A stretch of DNA of 64,000 nucleotides, taken from assembly GCA_029378245.1 (NCBI GenBank), contig JARKIF010000014.1, forward strand, positions 744,001 to 808,000. The letters run 5' to 3'. The notes below the pieces were generated by a model. It worked only from the letters and a program-made list of their open reading frames with translations, was not told the DNA's origin and did not search any database. This DNA comes from Roridomyces roridus (Eukaryota; Basidiomycota; Agaricomycetes; Agaricales; Mycenaceae). Positions 45,371 through 55,675 of this stretch are shown one piece after another (the first letter of the stretch is position 1; every line of letters begins with the position of its first letter). Both the position numbers and the translations under genes were made by a program.

Positions 45371-46883
45371 TTACTCTTCCTCTTCTTCTTCCTCCTCCAG
45401 GTGTAGTCGCCTCGTACCGCCCGCTCTCCCCACTGGCCGCACCCTGTGCTCGTCTGGGTCCTCTTCCTCCTCGCTCTCCACGTCCATTACCTCGTCCATC
45501 GCATCTGCCTTGGGTCCCTCCTCCTTTGAACCCGAATCTCGTCGCCGTTTGGAAGTCTGCTCACTGATTTGCGCGTCCATTCTGTCAAGCTCGTCGTCCA
45601 TATGTTTTCCTCTGTTCCCTGCATCCGAGCCCTCGTCGTCGGAACCAACAACAAAACCGTCAAGCTGGTACTCCGAGTCCTTCTTCTCCTCCTCCGGCGC
45701 ACGATGCTTGGATTTTCGTCCGGAACTGCCAACCCCCTCTTCCTCTTCCTCATCGGACGCGTATAATGGTCCAGGCTCGTCGTCGTCGTCGTCGCTCCAA
45801 ACAGTATCGCCGCGAGACTTGCGAGACGACTTTCTCGATCTGCCACCGTCCGTCGAATCGGCCTTTCTCTTTGATCTTTTCGCGCTCTGCTTCAACAACT
45901 CCATTTTCTCGCGTTCTGGGTCCATTGTGGGATCGGGCGCCATCCGCAGTCGCGCAACTTTGTTATGTTTCTGACCGACAGCACGAACAAGCATGCGGTG
46001 CGTCTCCGATTGCATGCCCGTTGGTTGTAGGCTCATGTAGCCCGTGACCAGTGCCTCAGACTGAAGCACCTGGGACCGCTTGTGCTGCGCCACGATATAA
46101 GTGAGGCCCTGTGATTTTCCAGCTTGCGACGGCGTCGACTGCGATGCGCCAAACGATTTGCCCCCGGAAGTATCAATGCTTTGATTTATGTCGAAAAGCT
46201 CTTTACCGAGCCGCAGACTGAGTGTACCATCCGACCACCGGATTATGCGGCTGTTAGATTGTCTTATCTAGTAGTCATTAGGAGGAGGAGTTGGTGAGAG
46301 CGGGAGGACGGTGCACTCACGTCGCGGTCCTCGGCATCTTTTGTCCATCTCCAGCGCATGGTATTCTCCACCTTGAGCTTGATGGACATGCTTTTTTCGC
46401 GTAGAGTCTCTGCCTGTTGCGCTTCGTCTTCCTCCTGCTCGGGGCCCATGTAGGTTTCATGGTGGAAGGGCTTGGAGTCGACTTTGACGAAATTGGGCAT
46501 CCGGATGACCCAATTCTGGGAGGGAAGGGGTCATTACTGCACCAGGGTAAAGTTTTGCGCGTCGCTCACGTCTCCCTTGGAGCTTTTTGGCACAGGAATA
46601 TTCGGAAACTCGACCAAGGCCTCTCGGACCTCGACGGTGATTTCTGGAGGCGCGTCCTCTTCCTCATACTCCTGAGCCCTACGCCGTTCACGCTCGGGGG
46701 TTGGTAATCTATCGGACGACGCTGCTGGAGACGCGACACTTTGGAAATTGAGTTCAGGCCTACGACGTATTGCCCGACAGCTTACTCGTCGGGTTTGGGC
46801 TCCTCGTTTCCAAAGAGATCGTCTTCCATTTCATCGTCTTGCCCCGCCTCGTTCCATTGTAGCGCACCGGCCAGCGAGGACAT
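45371..46883 (-). CDS. LEO1: Leo1, subunit of the Paf1 transcription elongation complex
   Basis: The N-terminus MSSLAGALQWNEAGQDDEME is acidic, followed by ERRRAQEYEEEDAPPEI. The Leo1 domain reads FPNIPVPKSSKGD, MPNFVKVDSKPFHHETYMG, SMSIKLKVENTMRWRWT, RQSNSRIIRWSDGTLSLRLG, and LTYIVAQHKRSQVLQSEALV. The C-terminal third is a charged tail (KRSKRKADSTDGGRSRKSSR, then long Glu runs), ending in a run of eight glutamates. The complex travels with RNA polymerase II and promotes H2B ubiquitination and elongation. The NFVKVD, RIIRWSDG and GTLSL blocks make the call firm. Confidence 0.94.
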
Positions 46884-47676
46884 GAAGGGCGGTGTACAGC
46901 TTTTTGCCGGCGTGTCACGGGAACCTTCCATTTTCGGAACCCCGCTTCTTTTGGAACACCCATCATCCTCTGACCAACTATCCCGTCCCTTGCTACCGCC
47001 TCACCCCGACCGCCCGACGCCCGCCCAGCAAGGCAGTGCCCGACTCCCGACCAAAAGCACTGCCCATCCCGAACCTTTCTTCCATCGGAATCTTCTTGCG
47101 ACTCTGGTTCAATCATCCGCGCCGTCGTCGCAGCCTGGCGTTTGCAATACGTTCTCCATCTGCCCGAAATGTGTCTATCTCTCAGGGTCTTTGCCCACGC
47201 ACTCAATCGCTCAGTTGCTACTTGATCGTCGTCTACAAGTTGGGCGCAGTACAGCCGTGTGAGTTTGGAGTCAGGTCAACCATTCGTCGTTGGCGCTGGC
47301 TCAATCAACGAGTAATTAGGTTTCAAACGACATCAACTTCCGTTTTTAGAACGCCTATCCGCGCTCATCACTTGCGCATCGCGATCTCCGGAACGGAAGT
47401 ACTACCCTTCGGCAATACAACCATGAGGCTGTGTCTATATGTGGTTTCTTGACCCGCCTCTTGTTCTCGCGATTTTCTGTCTCGAACAATGCCTGCAATG
47501 CGGTGAGTGTTCAGAGTCCTTATAACCCGCCCCCGCCCATCGCTCAAAGTCGTAGCCAAGCCTCCCTCGAACAACTACCGACGCCTTACCTCCGGGGTCT
47601 AAATAACACAAAGCCCTTTATAGGCAACTCCGACAAGCTGCATTCCATCCACTCTTCATCGCACCCGCCTCGGTTC
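46884..47676. other. Divergent intergenic region upstream of LEO1 and the gene at 47677
   Basis: About 790 bases separate two divergent starts. The region is pyrimidine-rich on the plus strand, and open frames of 150-186 codons overlap each other on both strands without any domain or consistent codon pattern. Long 5' leaders with introns are plausible for the gene at 47677. No gene can be supported. Confidence 0.5.
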
Positions 47677-49102
47677 ATGTCGGGGTACAACAACTACGTG
47701 CGCCGCAATCTTATTCTACATCATCTCTTTTCTTATTTTTGCAATACAAAAGTCTCAAGGGTTCCCCTCGGACGAGCATAACGCGTCGGACCAGGACTTG
47801 TTTCCCAATCAGGCACAACACTATCCTACCCAGTACTATCCCACACACCTCTGGCCGACGGAGGAGTACACTATCAGTGTCGATACGACCGCGGTCATTG
47901 GCCATGGATCCGACCCTGGCATCCTCGACCCCCACTATACACCTGTTCAATCGACATACGCGACTGTGCCGCGGCAGCAGCAATGGCCCCAGTCCAACGC
48001 GGGCAGACGCGCATCCTCGGGCTCTGTTCACAGCGCCCACAGCGTCCACTCAATCCATGACTCGGCGGGAGGATATGCCATGACTGACTTTGGCACGCCC
48101 GACACGGGACCGTTTGCCTTCGGAGCCGGGCCTTCGTACCCCACATACCCTCATGCTGAGCACATCTCACCCCCTGGGTCGTCTGAGCGACTCTTGTCTC
48201 CCGGTGGCTACGGTTCACAGCACGTGTCACCCCAAAACACACCACCGCTTCGCCTGACCCCGCCCACGACGCCTGGTGGTAGCCAGGTGTTCACCGCATC
48301 GCCAAGCCCTGATATGTCTTCCCCTTTGCTACCCTTCCCTGGGCCACAGCCAAAGGTGAGCCGTCTTCTCACTTCGGGCTTCTCGGAGCTGACGCCGTCC
48401 CAGAGCGAGGAGCGCTCACATTCCCTCTACACGCACCGTGACCAGTTGCAGTTTTTTAAAGACGCCCTGGCGCTCCCCGCCGCCGGGGTCTCCGGCCCTT
48501 TCGTGCCTCAGCTTATGTACAAGCCCCACACGAACAGTGATCGCCGCCGGTATGTGGAAGAGGTCGATATGGAGGCCCCCATATACTTTTGGGCCGAGAA
48601 TCCCTCTGAATGCGGAATACCGCTTTCAGATGCCTTGCACTCTCGTGTTCGGAGGCTGCTCAAGCGGGATGAGACTGTATTCGAGGGACGTGGTCCCAGC
48701 GTGTCTATCAGACTCGAGGTGCGATTCTTTTTCCACATTCAGACGTGTCCTGACTCACCTCTTGTAGTGGCCCGGATACCGGCAATGGAGTCGGCAAATC
48801 CCTACAAAAGACTTTCGCAGCCCGCCCGGGCCCATCACTCGTGCCAAGTTGGCCAAAAATGTCGCCAAGTGTGTTCAACGATTCATCCAGGTGTGTTTCG
48901 ACACTTTTGGAGGCGCTGCACGGCCCTTACCTTGCCTCCACAGGAAAGACACGGTCAGCCCATGGAGGATGACGCCGACGCGCGATGGCGGGTCGGACCC
49001 GGACCTAACCAGATTAAGCTGGAGGACCTCATCCTCGTCAGCATTCACCATGTATCCATGGGCAGCTGGCAACCGCATCTCAGGTTGCGGCGACCACTCT
49101 GA
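47677..49102 (+). CDS. Uncharacterised protein with disordered N-terminus and ordered C-terminal domain
   Basis: A tiny first exon MSGYNNY joins SQGFPSDEHNASDQDLFPNQ. About 250 residues of low-complexity, proline/serine/tyrosine-rich sequence follow (SSGSVHSAHSVHSIHDSAGG). The ordered C-terminal domain reads VDMEAPIYFWAENPSECGIP, LSDALHSRVRRLLKRDETVF, GPSVSIRLE/WPGYRQWSRQI, PTKDFRSPPGPITRAKLAKN, and ends IKLEDLILVSIHHVSMGSWQ PHLRLR. Introns at 48718-48767 and about 48890-48941 remove frame-neutral segments. I recall this C-terminal block as conserved across agaricomycetes without a named domain; its function is unknown. The layout suggests a nuclear or regulatory protein. Confidence 0.7.
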
Positions 49103-49525
49103 ACGGCTGGGATCTGTGAACGGGCGAAACCCTTCGAGTCTCTCTTCCTGGCCAGCTTTATTGCTGTCCCTCTGCTTTCTTTCTGCTGTTCTCATCTTAG
49201 ATAGTATTATTATTTCGCCTGTCTCACGGTCTCAGCCTCTCTTCAGGAAGAAAGGAATCTGCAGTCGTTGTACTTTTATTCTCCCCTCTGTACACTCGCG
49301 TTTAAAATATATTCATCTTAAAAACTTTACGACATGGAAACAAGTTGGTTCTCCCGCACGCCGATCGTTTTTGGTTCCCCATGGGCTAGTCGACGACGCG
49401 ACGCGACGCCCACGTGACTTGCCTTGTACTTTTGACCTTGTTCCCAAAGTAGACACATGCTTGTTCTCGGGGGAGTATAAAACCCCAGCAGGCCAATCGG
49501 GGCCTCTTTTCACTCCTGGCCCATC
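49103..49525. other. Intergenic region with the promoter of the small gene at 49526
   Basis: The left part is presumably the 3' untranslated region of the preceding gene, with A/T-rich stretches around 49200-49320. The right part carries a TATA box at 49476. No coding region is seen. Confidence 0.45.
49476..49482 (+). promoter_or_regulatory. TATA box for the gene at 49526
   Basis: TATAAAA lies 50 bases upstream of the proposed ATG, a spacing that fits a very short leader. It also supports the reality of the small gene that follows. Confidence 0.5.
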
Positions 49526-49921
49526 ATGAGAGAAGGGACAAGTATGGGCGTGGCAATCGTGGCAAGGAGAGTTGTGGTCTTCCAAGGTAAAGTGCTCGGC
49601 AGAAAAAAGGCGGGGAGCCAATACTGACCCGCTTCCACAGCCTCGCGCTTGCCCACCACACGCGACCGCTTCCTCGAGGTCCACACGTTCCTTCCCTTTG
49701 GTGCCGATGGCCTCTTCCTCGCGACATACGTCCCCAAAGTTCGCATTACCACCAGCCAGATCCTGACCATATTCCCGCCGGACGATATCCTCCGGGCGCG
49801 TAGCCCCTCACCTGGGATGCTCGAGCTGCCAGAGGAGGCCGTGACCGAGTTTAGTTTGCTCAGGTCGTGGAACCAGGAACGCTACGAAAAGTTGTGGAAC
49901 GCGTGGGCTGGTGCGCATTGA
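49526..49921 (+). CDS. Small uncharacterised protein, 113 residues
   Basis: Two exons (49526-49586 and 49641-49921; donor GTAAAG, acceptor CCACAG) give MREGTSMGVAIVARRVVVFQ followed by ASRLPTTRDRFLEVHTFLPF, GADGLFLATYVPKVRITTSQ, a linker, and a helical C-terminus EEAVTEFSLLRSWNQERYEK ending LWNAWAGAH. There is no signal peptide, membrane helix or known domain. Frame maintenance across the intron and the TATA box upstream support a real gene; the function is unknown. Confidence 0.5.
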
Positions 49922-50108
49922 TTCGGATTCTTTTCACCGCTACGGCGTCGTGTTGTATCATCACCCATCCTTCGTTCGGCTTGTATCATGTCGCTGTATT
50001 TCTTCGTTCCATGGTATAGATTCAAATGAATTACATTCACCAGCAGCAGGATAAGGATAGTAAGCAAAAAATAGGATAGAAAATATACAGAAATTACAGC
50101 GCATCTCT

Positions 50109-52799
50109 CTATGCGGACTGCGTAGCATTGGGGTCGCGATATATCTAGGGTCGCAAATTCAGCGTCCATTCTACGAAAAAACCAAAAACGAAGCGTACCT
50201 TGAGATCCCAGATGTTCCCGACCTGCTTGACATCCTCCTCGTCCCCAGGGACCGCCGCGCCGTCGTCATCGACATTCGACTCGAGTTTGAGCCCTTGTTC
50301 GTTGGCCAGATGCAGCAGACAGATGAAACAGAAGCTGGTACTAATCTCCGCCATCTTGTCCCGCGGGTATGATTTCTCGAGCCCAGAAATGACGGAGCTA
50401 AAGACTCGCCCTTCCGAAGGGTCCGTCGGTGGCGGTTGATCAGTCTCAACATCCTAGCGCCCAGGTCAATCTACGGATTTAAAAAATCAGCCGGGGGCTT
50501 ACCATGCCATCCTCTTCTTCCTGTGGTGTCGGAGAGACGACGATATCCAACCCCTTCCAGATATTGTCCTTCAACTTGCGTACATCCACCCTCTTTGCCC
50601 GTTTCGCGTAATTGACAAACTCGGGCCGAACTCGGCGCGTCTTGCCCTGCGTCGCAGCCAGCAGATCCTGCTCGCCCGGCTCCGCCTCCATGCCGACGCC
50701 ACCACCGCCCTCTCCAGTCGTCATCGTCAAATCCAGGCCCGTCGTCGTAATCGTCGTGGAAGAATTGGGTATTGAACGGAATGGCGCCCCCGCCCGCTAT
50801 GATCTATTCAGCAGACGAATATAATAGATAATAAACTACTCACTGCCATCTTCATCGTCATTATCGTTCCGTCCCGCAGCCTGATTCGCAGCAGCCTGCG
50901 CCCAAAAGTTCTCATCCACCTCCCCGTCCTCTTCATTGTATCGCACATGCCGACTGAGCTGGAATCTAGGCTTGAGGAAGAGCGAAACCAGCTGCCGGCT
51001 CGAAAAGTGCATATCATCAGGCAAACTATGGTCATCCTTCTTCTCCTTCTCCTTGCCCTTTTTCTTGCTCTTCCGTGCAGAGGGACCGGTCCCAGGCATG
51101 TTGATCCCCGCACCCTTGGTGACGGGCGCGAACAGCTCCTTGGTCAACTCCTTGAAGTCCTTGTCGGCGGGCGTCAAAAAGTCGATTTTGAATGCTTCCT
51201 TCTTCTGCCTTGGTTTGGCCGCTTGTTTGGAACTGGCTTCGGCGTCCGCTGGAAAAATGATTTAAACCCGAAAAATGATATCTGGCAAGGATAAACTCAC
51301 GCCTCCGAATAGGCCTTCGCATTTTCCAATGTTCAGGCCCGGCCCAATTCTTGGTCAAGTTCTTGTCAAAGTAATCCATCATACCACCCTCTGCGTCAGC
51401 GTCAGTCATGGCCATGACCAGCTCGTTGGGAGGTCGACGCGGATCGAATGGCATCAAGACCCCAGAGCGCGCGGGCATCTGCTGTTGCTCGGCGGTCATC
51501 CCGGAGCCAGCTGGAGTGATTCTCGCCGCCAGTAGTCCTCCCCGCCCATCATATCACCCTCAAAGTCCTCATTCACGGCGTCAGCGCCGACGAAAAAGTC
51601 CTCGGCTGCAGGAGCTTCGCCGTCTATATTCATGGCAAACTCGGGAGGTGAGCCCTCGTCGTCGTCGTCATCGTCGTTGTCGTGGTTAAAGGTTTGGGTA
51701 TTGTCCTGGAATGTGTCGTCAAAGCCGGCAGACGGCGCCGCGAAGGAAAAGTCCGCCAGAGAATGCGTGATCTCTTTGTCTTCCAAGACGCTGAGATCAG
51801 GTATGAATTCCTCTACAGCAAGGTTAGAATGAAAAGGATCGAGAAAAAAAGTACCCACTTCGGAGCTCAGTGAGATCAATGGGATCCTCTGGCTCGTCCA
51901 TGTCCTCGTCCTCTTCGACCTTGCCAATCGAGTCGCTGGCGTCAAAGATGACCCGCAAGCCTGCCTCGTTGCCCGTACCCAAGCTGAGATGGTTCATCAG
52001 CAAGCCCTGGGCGCCGCCCTCGTCAAAGTCGGCGCAGGTCTTTTTAAAAAGAGGGTCCACGCTAAACTCGAGCTCGAGCTTCTTGCTGCGGAGCTGAGCG
52101 GGGTCCTTGGCAAGGGTGGCAGCCGGTCTATGAGACTTTTTCTTCTTGGTAGTAGCCTCTTCGTCGGGATTATCTGAGCCGTTGCCGTCCTCATCCTCGT
52201 CCTTGCCATCATTGGCTAGATTACTGAGTAGTTTTCCGGTTTCGGTGCCCACACTGTCGACACGACTCGTCCAGATTTTGACACAGCCGTCGAGCGTGCA
52301 GGATGCGCGCTGGAAATTGATCGAGTTTCCGTCGTCGTTGCGCAAAAGGGACATGTCGTGGAAATAGTCGATGAGCGCAAAGTTCCATGAGTTGCCCGCG
52401 GTGATTTTCTACAGTCATGTCAGATATCAGCTCCAAGGCAAGTCTGAAGGCGCGTACATTGTCCGTGGCTAGCTTCATCCACTCGTCGAAATTGGCACTG
52501 AGAATCTGGAGGCCATTGCCCTCAGCAACGACAGGGGCTGCCACCGAGTTGAGGGGCTGCTTCTGCCTGGCGGTGCGCGATGTCTCTGCCTCGTCGTTCT
52601 CGTCGATAATGGTTATCTTTGTGCTCTTGCGACGTCTGCGTTTCTCTGCAGTGTCGTCGTTGATGTTGTTGCGGGGCTGTCGCGGAGGGGACTCGAAGCT
52701 GACGTCGCGAACGTCACTGAGACGTTTCCTGGACGCTGTGCGCTGTGGCTTCGGTGTAGCTTCGGCATCGTCGTCCGAGTCGTATTGGGAGCGCGCCAT
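50109..52799 (-). CDS. BRN1: Condensin complex kleisin subunit (barren/CAP-H)
   Basis: The kleisin bridges the Smc2-Smc4 heads and holds the HEAT subunits. The start MARSQYDSDDDAEATPKPQR leads to a basic, phosphorylatable region. Then comes the conserved LQILSANFDEWMKLATDNKI and TAGNSWNFALIDYFHDMSLL, the SMC-neck-binding helix region of CAP-H, followed by INFQRASCTLDGCVKIWTSR. Long acidic stretches follow, including DDDDDDEGSPPEF. The C-terminal winged-helix region has VRKLKDNIWKGLDIV and ADISTSFCFICLLHLANEQG LKLES, with the last exon IYRDPNATQSA. At least eight introns are present. It is divergent from RPL30. Confidence 0.94.
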
Positions 52800-52995
52800 G
52801 ATGAAGTGGGTCAACAAGGATTGGTGCACGTGGGTGGGTCACCGCGTCTTGCCGTAACTTGAGTCACGTGTCACCTGCATCACCAGATCAATCAAGACTA
52901 CACAGTTTCGGATTTCTGCAAGCAAGGTTTTCATTTTCTGCCAGTGAACATCAAGCCAGGACCATCACCACCACCACCCTCCGACACCGACACCA

Positions 52996-53476
52996 ATGGC
53001 CCCGACGAAAAAATCCAAAGCAGCCAAGTCTTCCGAGTCCATCTCGGCCAGACTCGCTCTCGTCGTCAAGTCGGGCAAATACACTCTGGGCTACAAGTCG
53101 GCCCTCAAGCAAATGCGTAACGGCAAAGGTGCGTCCACTCCAGCTGCTCTCTCCGGGGACTGGAGCGTGAGGCTGAGAAGGTCCCTTGAACTAACCCGTG
53201 TTTTATTCTAGCCAAGCTCGTCCTCATCGCTGGTAACTGCCCGCCTCTGCGCAAATCCGAGCTTGAGTACTACGCCATGCTCTCAAAAACGACGGTCCAC
53301 CACTTTGCTGGCACCAACGTCGCCCTGGGTACCGCTGCTGGAAAGCTCTTCCGTGTCGGGTGCGTGAACTCGTTGCTTAATATGCCTCTGGCTTATTTTT
53401 TTCCTCCAGTGTCATGACGGTCTCCGACCAGGGTGACTCTGACCTGCTCAACTTTGCTGAGGGCAATGCTGCATAG
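52996..53476 (+). CDS. RPL30: Ribosomal protein eL30
   Basis: Three exons (52996-53128, 53212-53359, 53410-53476) give 115 residues, the usual eL30 length. The sequence runs [100 protein letters not shown] and ends [10 protein letters not shown]. All L7Ae-fold blocks are present. The pyrimidine-rich leader and introns near the start are normal for fungal ribosomal genes. eL30 is a 60S subunit protein that in yeast represses its own splicing; whether that holds here is not visible. Confidence 0.97.
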
Positions 53477-53684
53477 ATTACTCTTTCATGTTCCCTTTTA
53501 CGCATTGTATGGCATATGATTCATGCTCGTATCCCCTCGCAAGCCCGATATCATCCGCTACCTACAACGACATCCGTTCCAGAGTCATCAACACCTCGTC
53601 TCTTGACAATCTCATAGCCGCTTCTCCCGACTTTGTCGTCGCATGCACAATGAGCCTCGCAACAACTTCTCCCTGTTCCATCTG

Positions 53685-55488
53685 TTAGTGGTGAAAACGA
53701 CGGCCGAAAGGCAGTGTACGCACAAATTCTACCAAGATGGCAGCCAAAATTAAGCTTGAAAAGCATTCGTGTCCATGAGAACGACTCGGGTCCCAAAAAT
53801 GCAAAACAAACGCACTAGATGATAATCCAGGTAATCCGTTCCATCGCAAAGTTATTGAGATGGTCATGGATCGCGTCGAGCTGTGCACAAATTGAGCCTC
53901 AAGTCCAAGGCAGATCACGGAAAACGCACGAAATCGCTGGCAACCGCGAGCTTCTCATTCAGCACTTGGACACGCGGCTTGATCTCCATGTACTCCCGAA
54001 CTGCGTCGTACAGCTCCTTCAAGCTTGCCTCGCTCCAAAACAGCTCTGGCACATCCAGGACGTTTGACACGAGATTCACATCTCGCCTCAGTTTGAACAA
54101 ACTGCCCGTCAGCTTCAACGCATCATGCCGCTTCAGCTTGAGCGCGCCGGACACGGCAAGTTGCTGTGGTATCGAAAGTGCAAGAGGCGAAGAAAGCACC
54201 CGCTGTGCATTTGTCTCGTAGTGTGCAAGCAGTGTCGATTGTGCCAGAGCATGCGCAATAGAAATTTTAAGGAGGTGGGAACGCGACTTGAGAGCTAATT
54301 TACGCTGAGATTCGTTTGTGGCGCGGAAGCATATGGTACTCACTGAAGAAATCATTGTATATGCGCGGGTAGGCAATAAGGCGGTCATGCTGGCGACAAA
54401 TGAACGTCAAGTCTGCAGTAGATGGCAGTGGACCTACCGCATAATGGCACTCCTCGATTTCCCAGTCTTCCTCCTTGATTTTCTGCTTCATGATACCTGC
54501 ATTCTCGACATCCTCCAGAACGCTCCGTTCCTGAGCTTCATCCAGTCCGAAGAACACTACAACCTATACGAACTGTTAGTTCAAAGCTCGGTTAAAATTC
54601 GAAAATACATACCCCGTATTCAAAAAAGACCACCTCCGCAACGTCCTCGAGCAACGCAGGTGTGTCCAGCGGCGGAGCACCCTGGTCCTCCGGCAACGCA
54701 GCCGGGCGACCCTGCGGCGTATCAGGTGCCTCAGATACGGGCGTCTCTGGCACCCCTTCCGACGAAGGGGAGAACGGCTTGCGCGTAAACTCTGGCGACG
54801 AGCCAATGTACCCATCGGGGTGCTCCTTGGGAGACTGTGCAGCGGAAAGTACATCCCCTGGTACCCGTCCTCTTCTGCTTCCGAAAGTCGCGAGAGTATA
54901 GATTTGCCTTTAGCAGTCTGAGCAGGCGCAGAGGACCGGATGTTTGAGTTGGGGCCGTAGCCCGGGAGTAGCGGGAGGTGGTACATCTAGGAATCATTCA
55001 ACCAATGAATTATATTTCGCTCAAAGAGAACTCACAACGTATACCGCCTCGTCGAAAACACGAGGCGCGACATTATGTTCACGCTTCAAGAACGAGCCCA
55101 ACAGCTTTGTCTTGAACGAGTTGCAGACACAATAGACCGTTATCCGGCGCACCCCCGGCGCACGCGTTCGTTGGTCCTTGGTCATCCTTTCCGCCTGGCT
55201 CTTGTACTCACGGACCCCTCCATCCGTCTCGTATCCCAAAGTGAGGTCCTCATCTTCCTCAGCGAGCAGAGGCTTGGTCTGTGGCTCAGACGGGAGCACG
55301 ACAAGTTTCTGCGAGGTCTTGGACGTGCGTTGAGCTTTCGGCGCAGAGGTCAATCCAGAGACAGAAGAACGTCGAGTAGGAGCTGGTCGCGTCGGATTAG
55401 CATTGCTGTGAGACACCCGAGCAGCTCGCTTCCGGCGTCCAGGCGCTTGCGAAGCAGGCGGAATTTGGACCAAGCCGGGTTCAGACAT
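53685..55488 (-). CDS. DUF155 (Rmd1/Rmd8/RMND1) family membrane protein
   Basis: The basic, disordered N-terminus MSEPGLVQIPPASQAPGRRK is followed by TRAPGVRRITVYCVCNSFKT and HNVAPRVFDEAVYVMYHLPL. The DUF155 core reads EVVFFEYGVVVFFGLDEAQE, EDWEIEECHYAV and RIYNDFF, then LKSRSHLLKISIAHALAQST, ALKLKRHDALKLTGSLFKLR and ELFWSEASLKELYDAVREYM. The last exons give DAIHDHLNNFAMERITWIII and a single transmembrane helix, YLILAAILVEFVRTL. The animal member RMND1 acts in mitochondrial translation, while yeast Rmd1/Rmd8 were found in meiotic nuclear division and vacuolar screens. No clear mitochondrial presequence is seen, which favours an Rmd8-like location. Confidence 0.87.
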
Positions 55489-55675
55489 GTTCGCGTGTAA
55501 AGCAGACTTCGGGATCACGCTTGCCTCATTCCAACCACAATGCAGCCTTGATTTTTATTCGGCAGTATAGTACAAAAAAGGCGGTCTCTGGCCCAAAAGA
55601 AATACACAAGTAACAGAGAGTTGGGGTATGATAAAGGAAAAAAAAAGATAAATGGTAAAGCAATAAATGTTACTC

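Noticed and set aside
45279..45974. Long plus-strand frame rich in serine
   Set aside because: It is the antisense of the glutamate/aspartate-rich tail of LEO1; runs of GAA/GAG read as TTC/TCC on the other strand.
46741..47452. Two overlapping plus-strand frames of 173 and 186 codons and a minus frame of 148
   Set aside because: All three overlap, none has a domain, and the first overlaps LEO1 exon 1; the region is better read as a divergent promoter.
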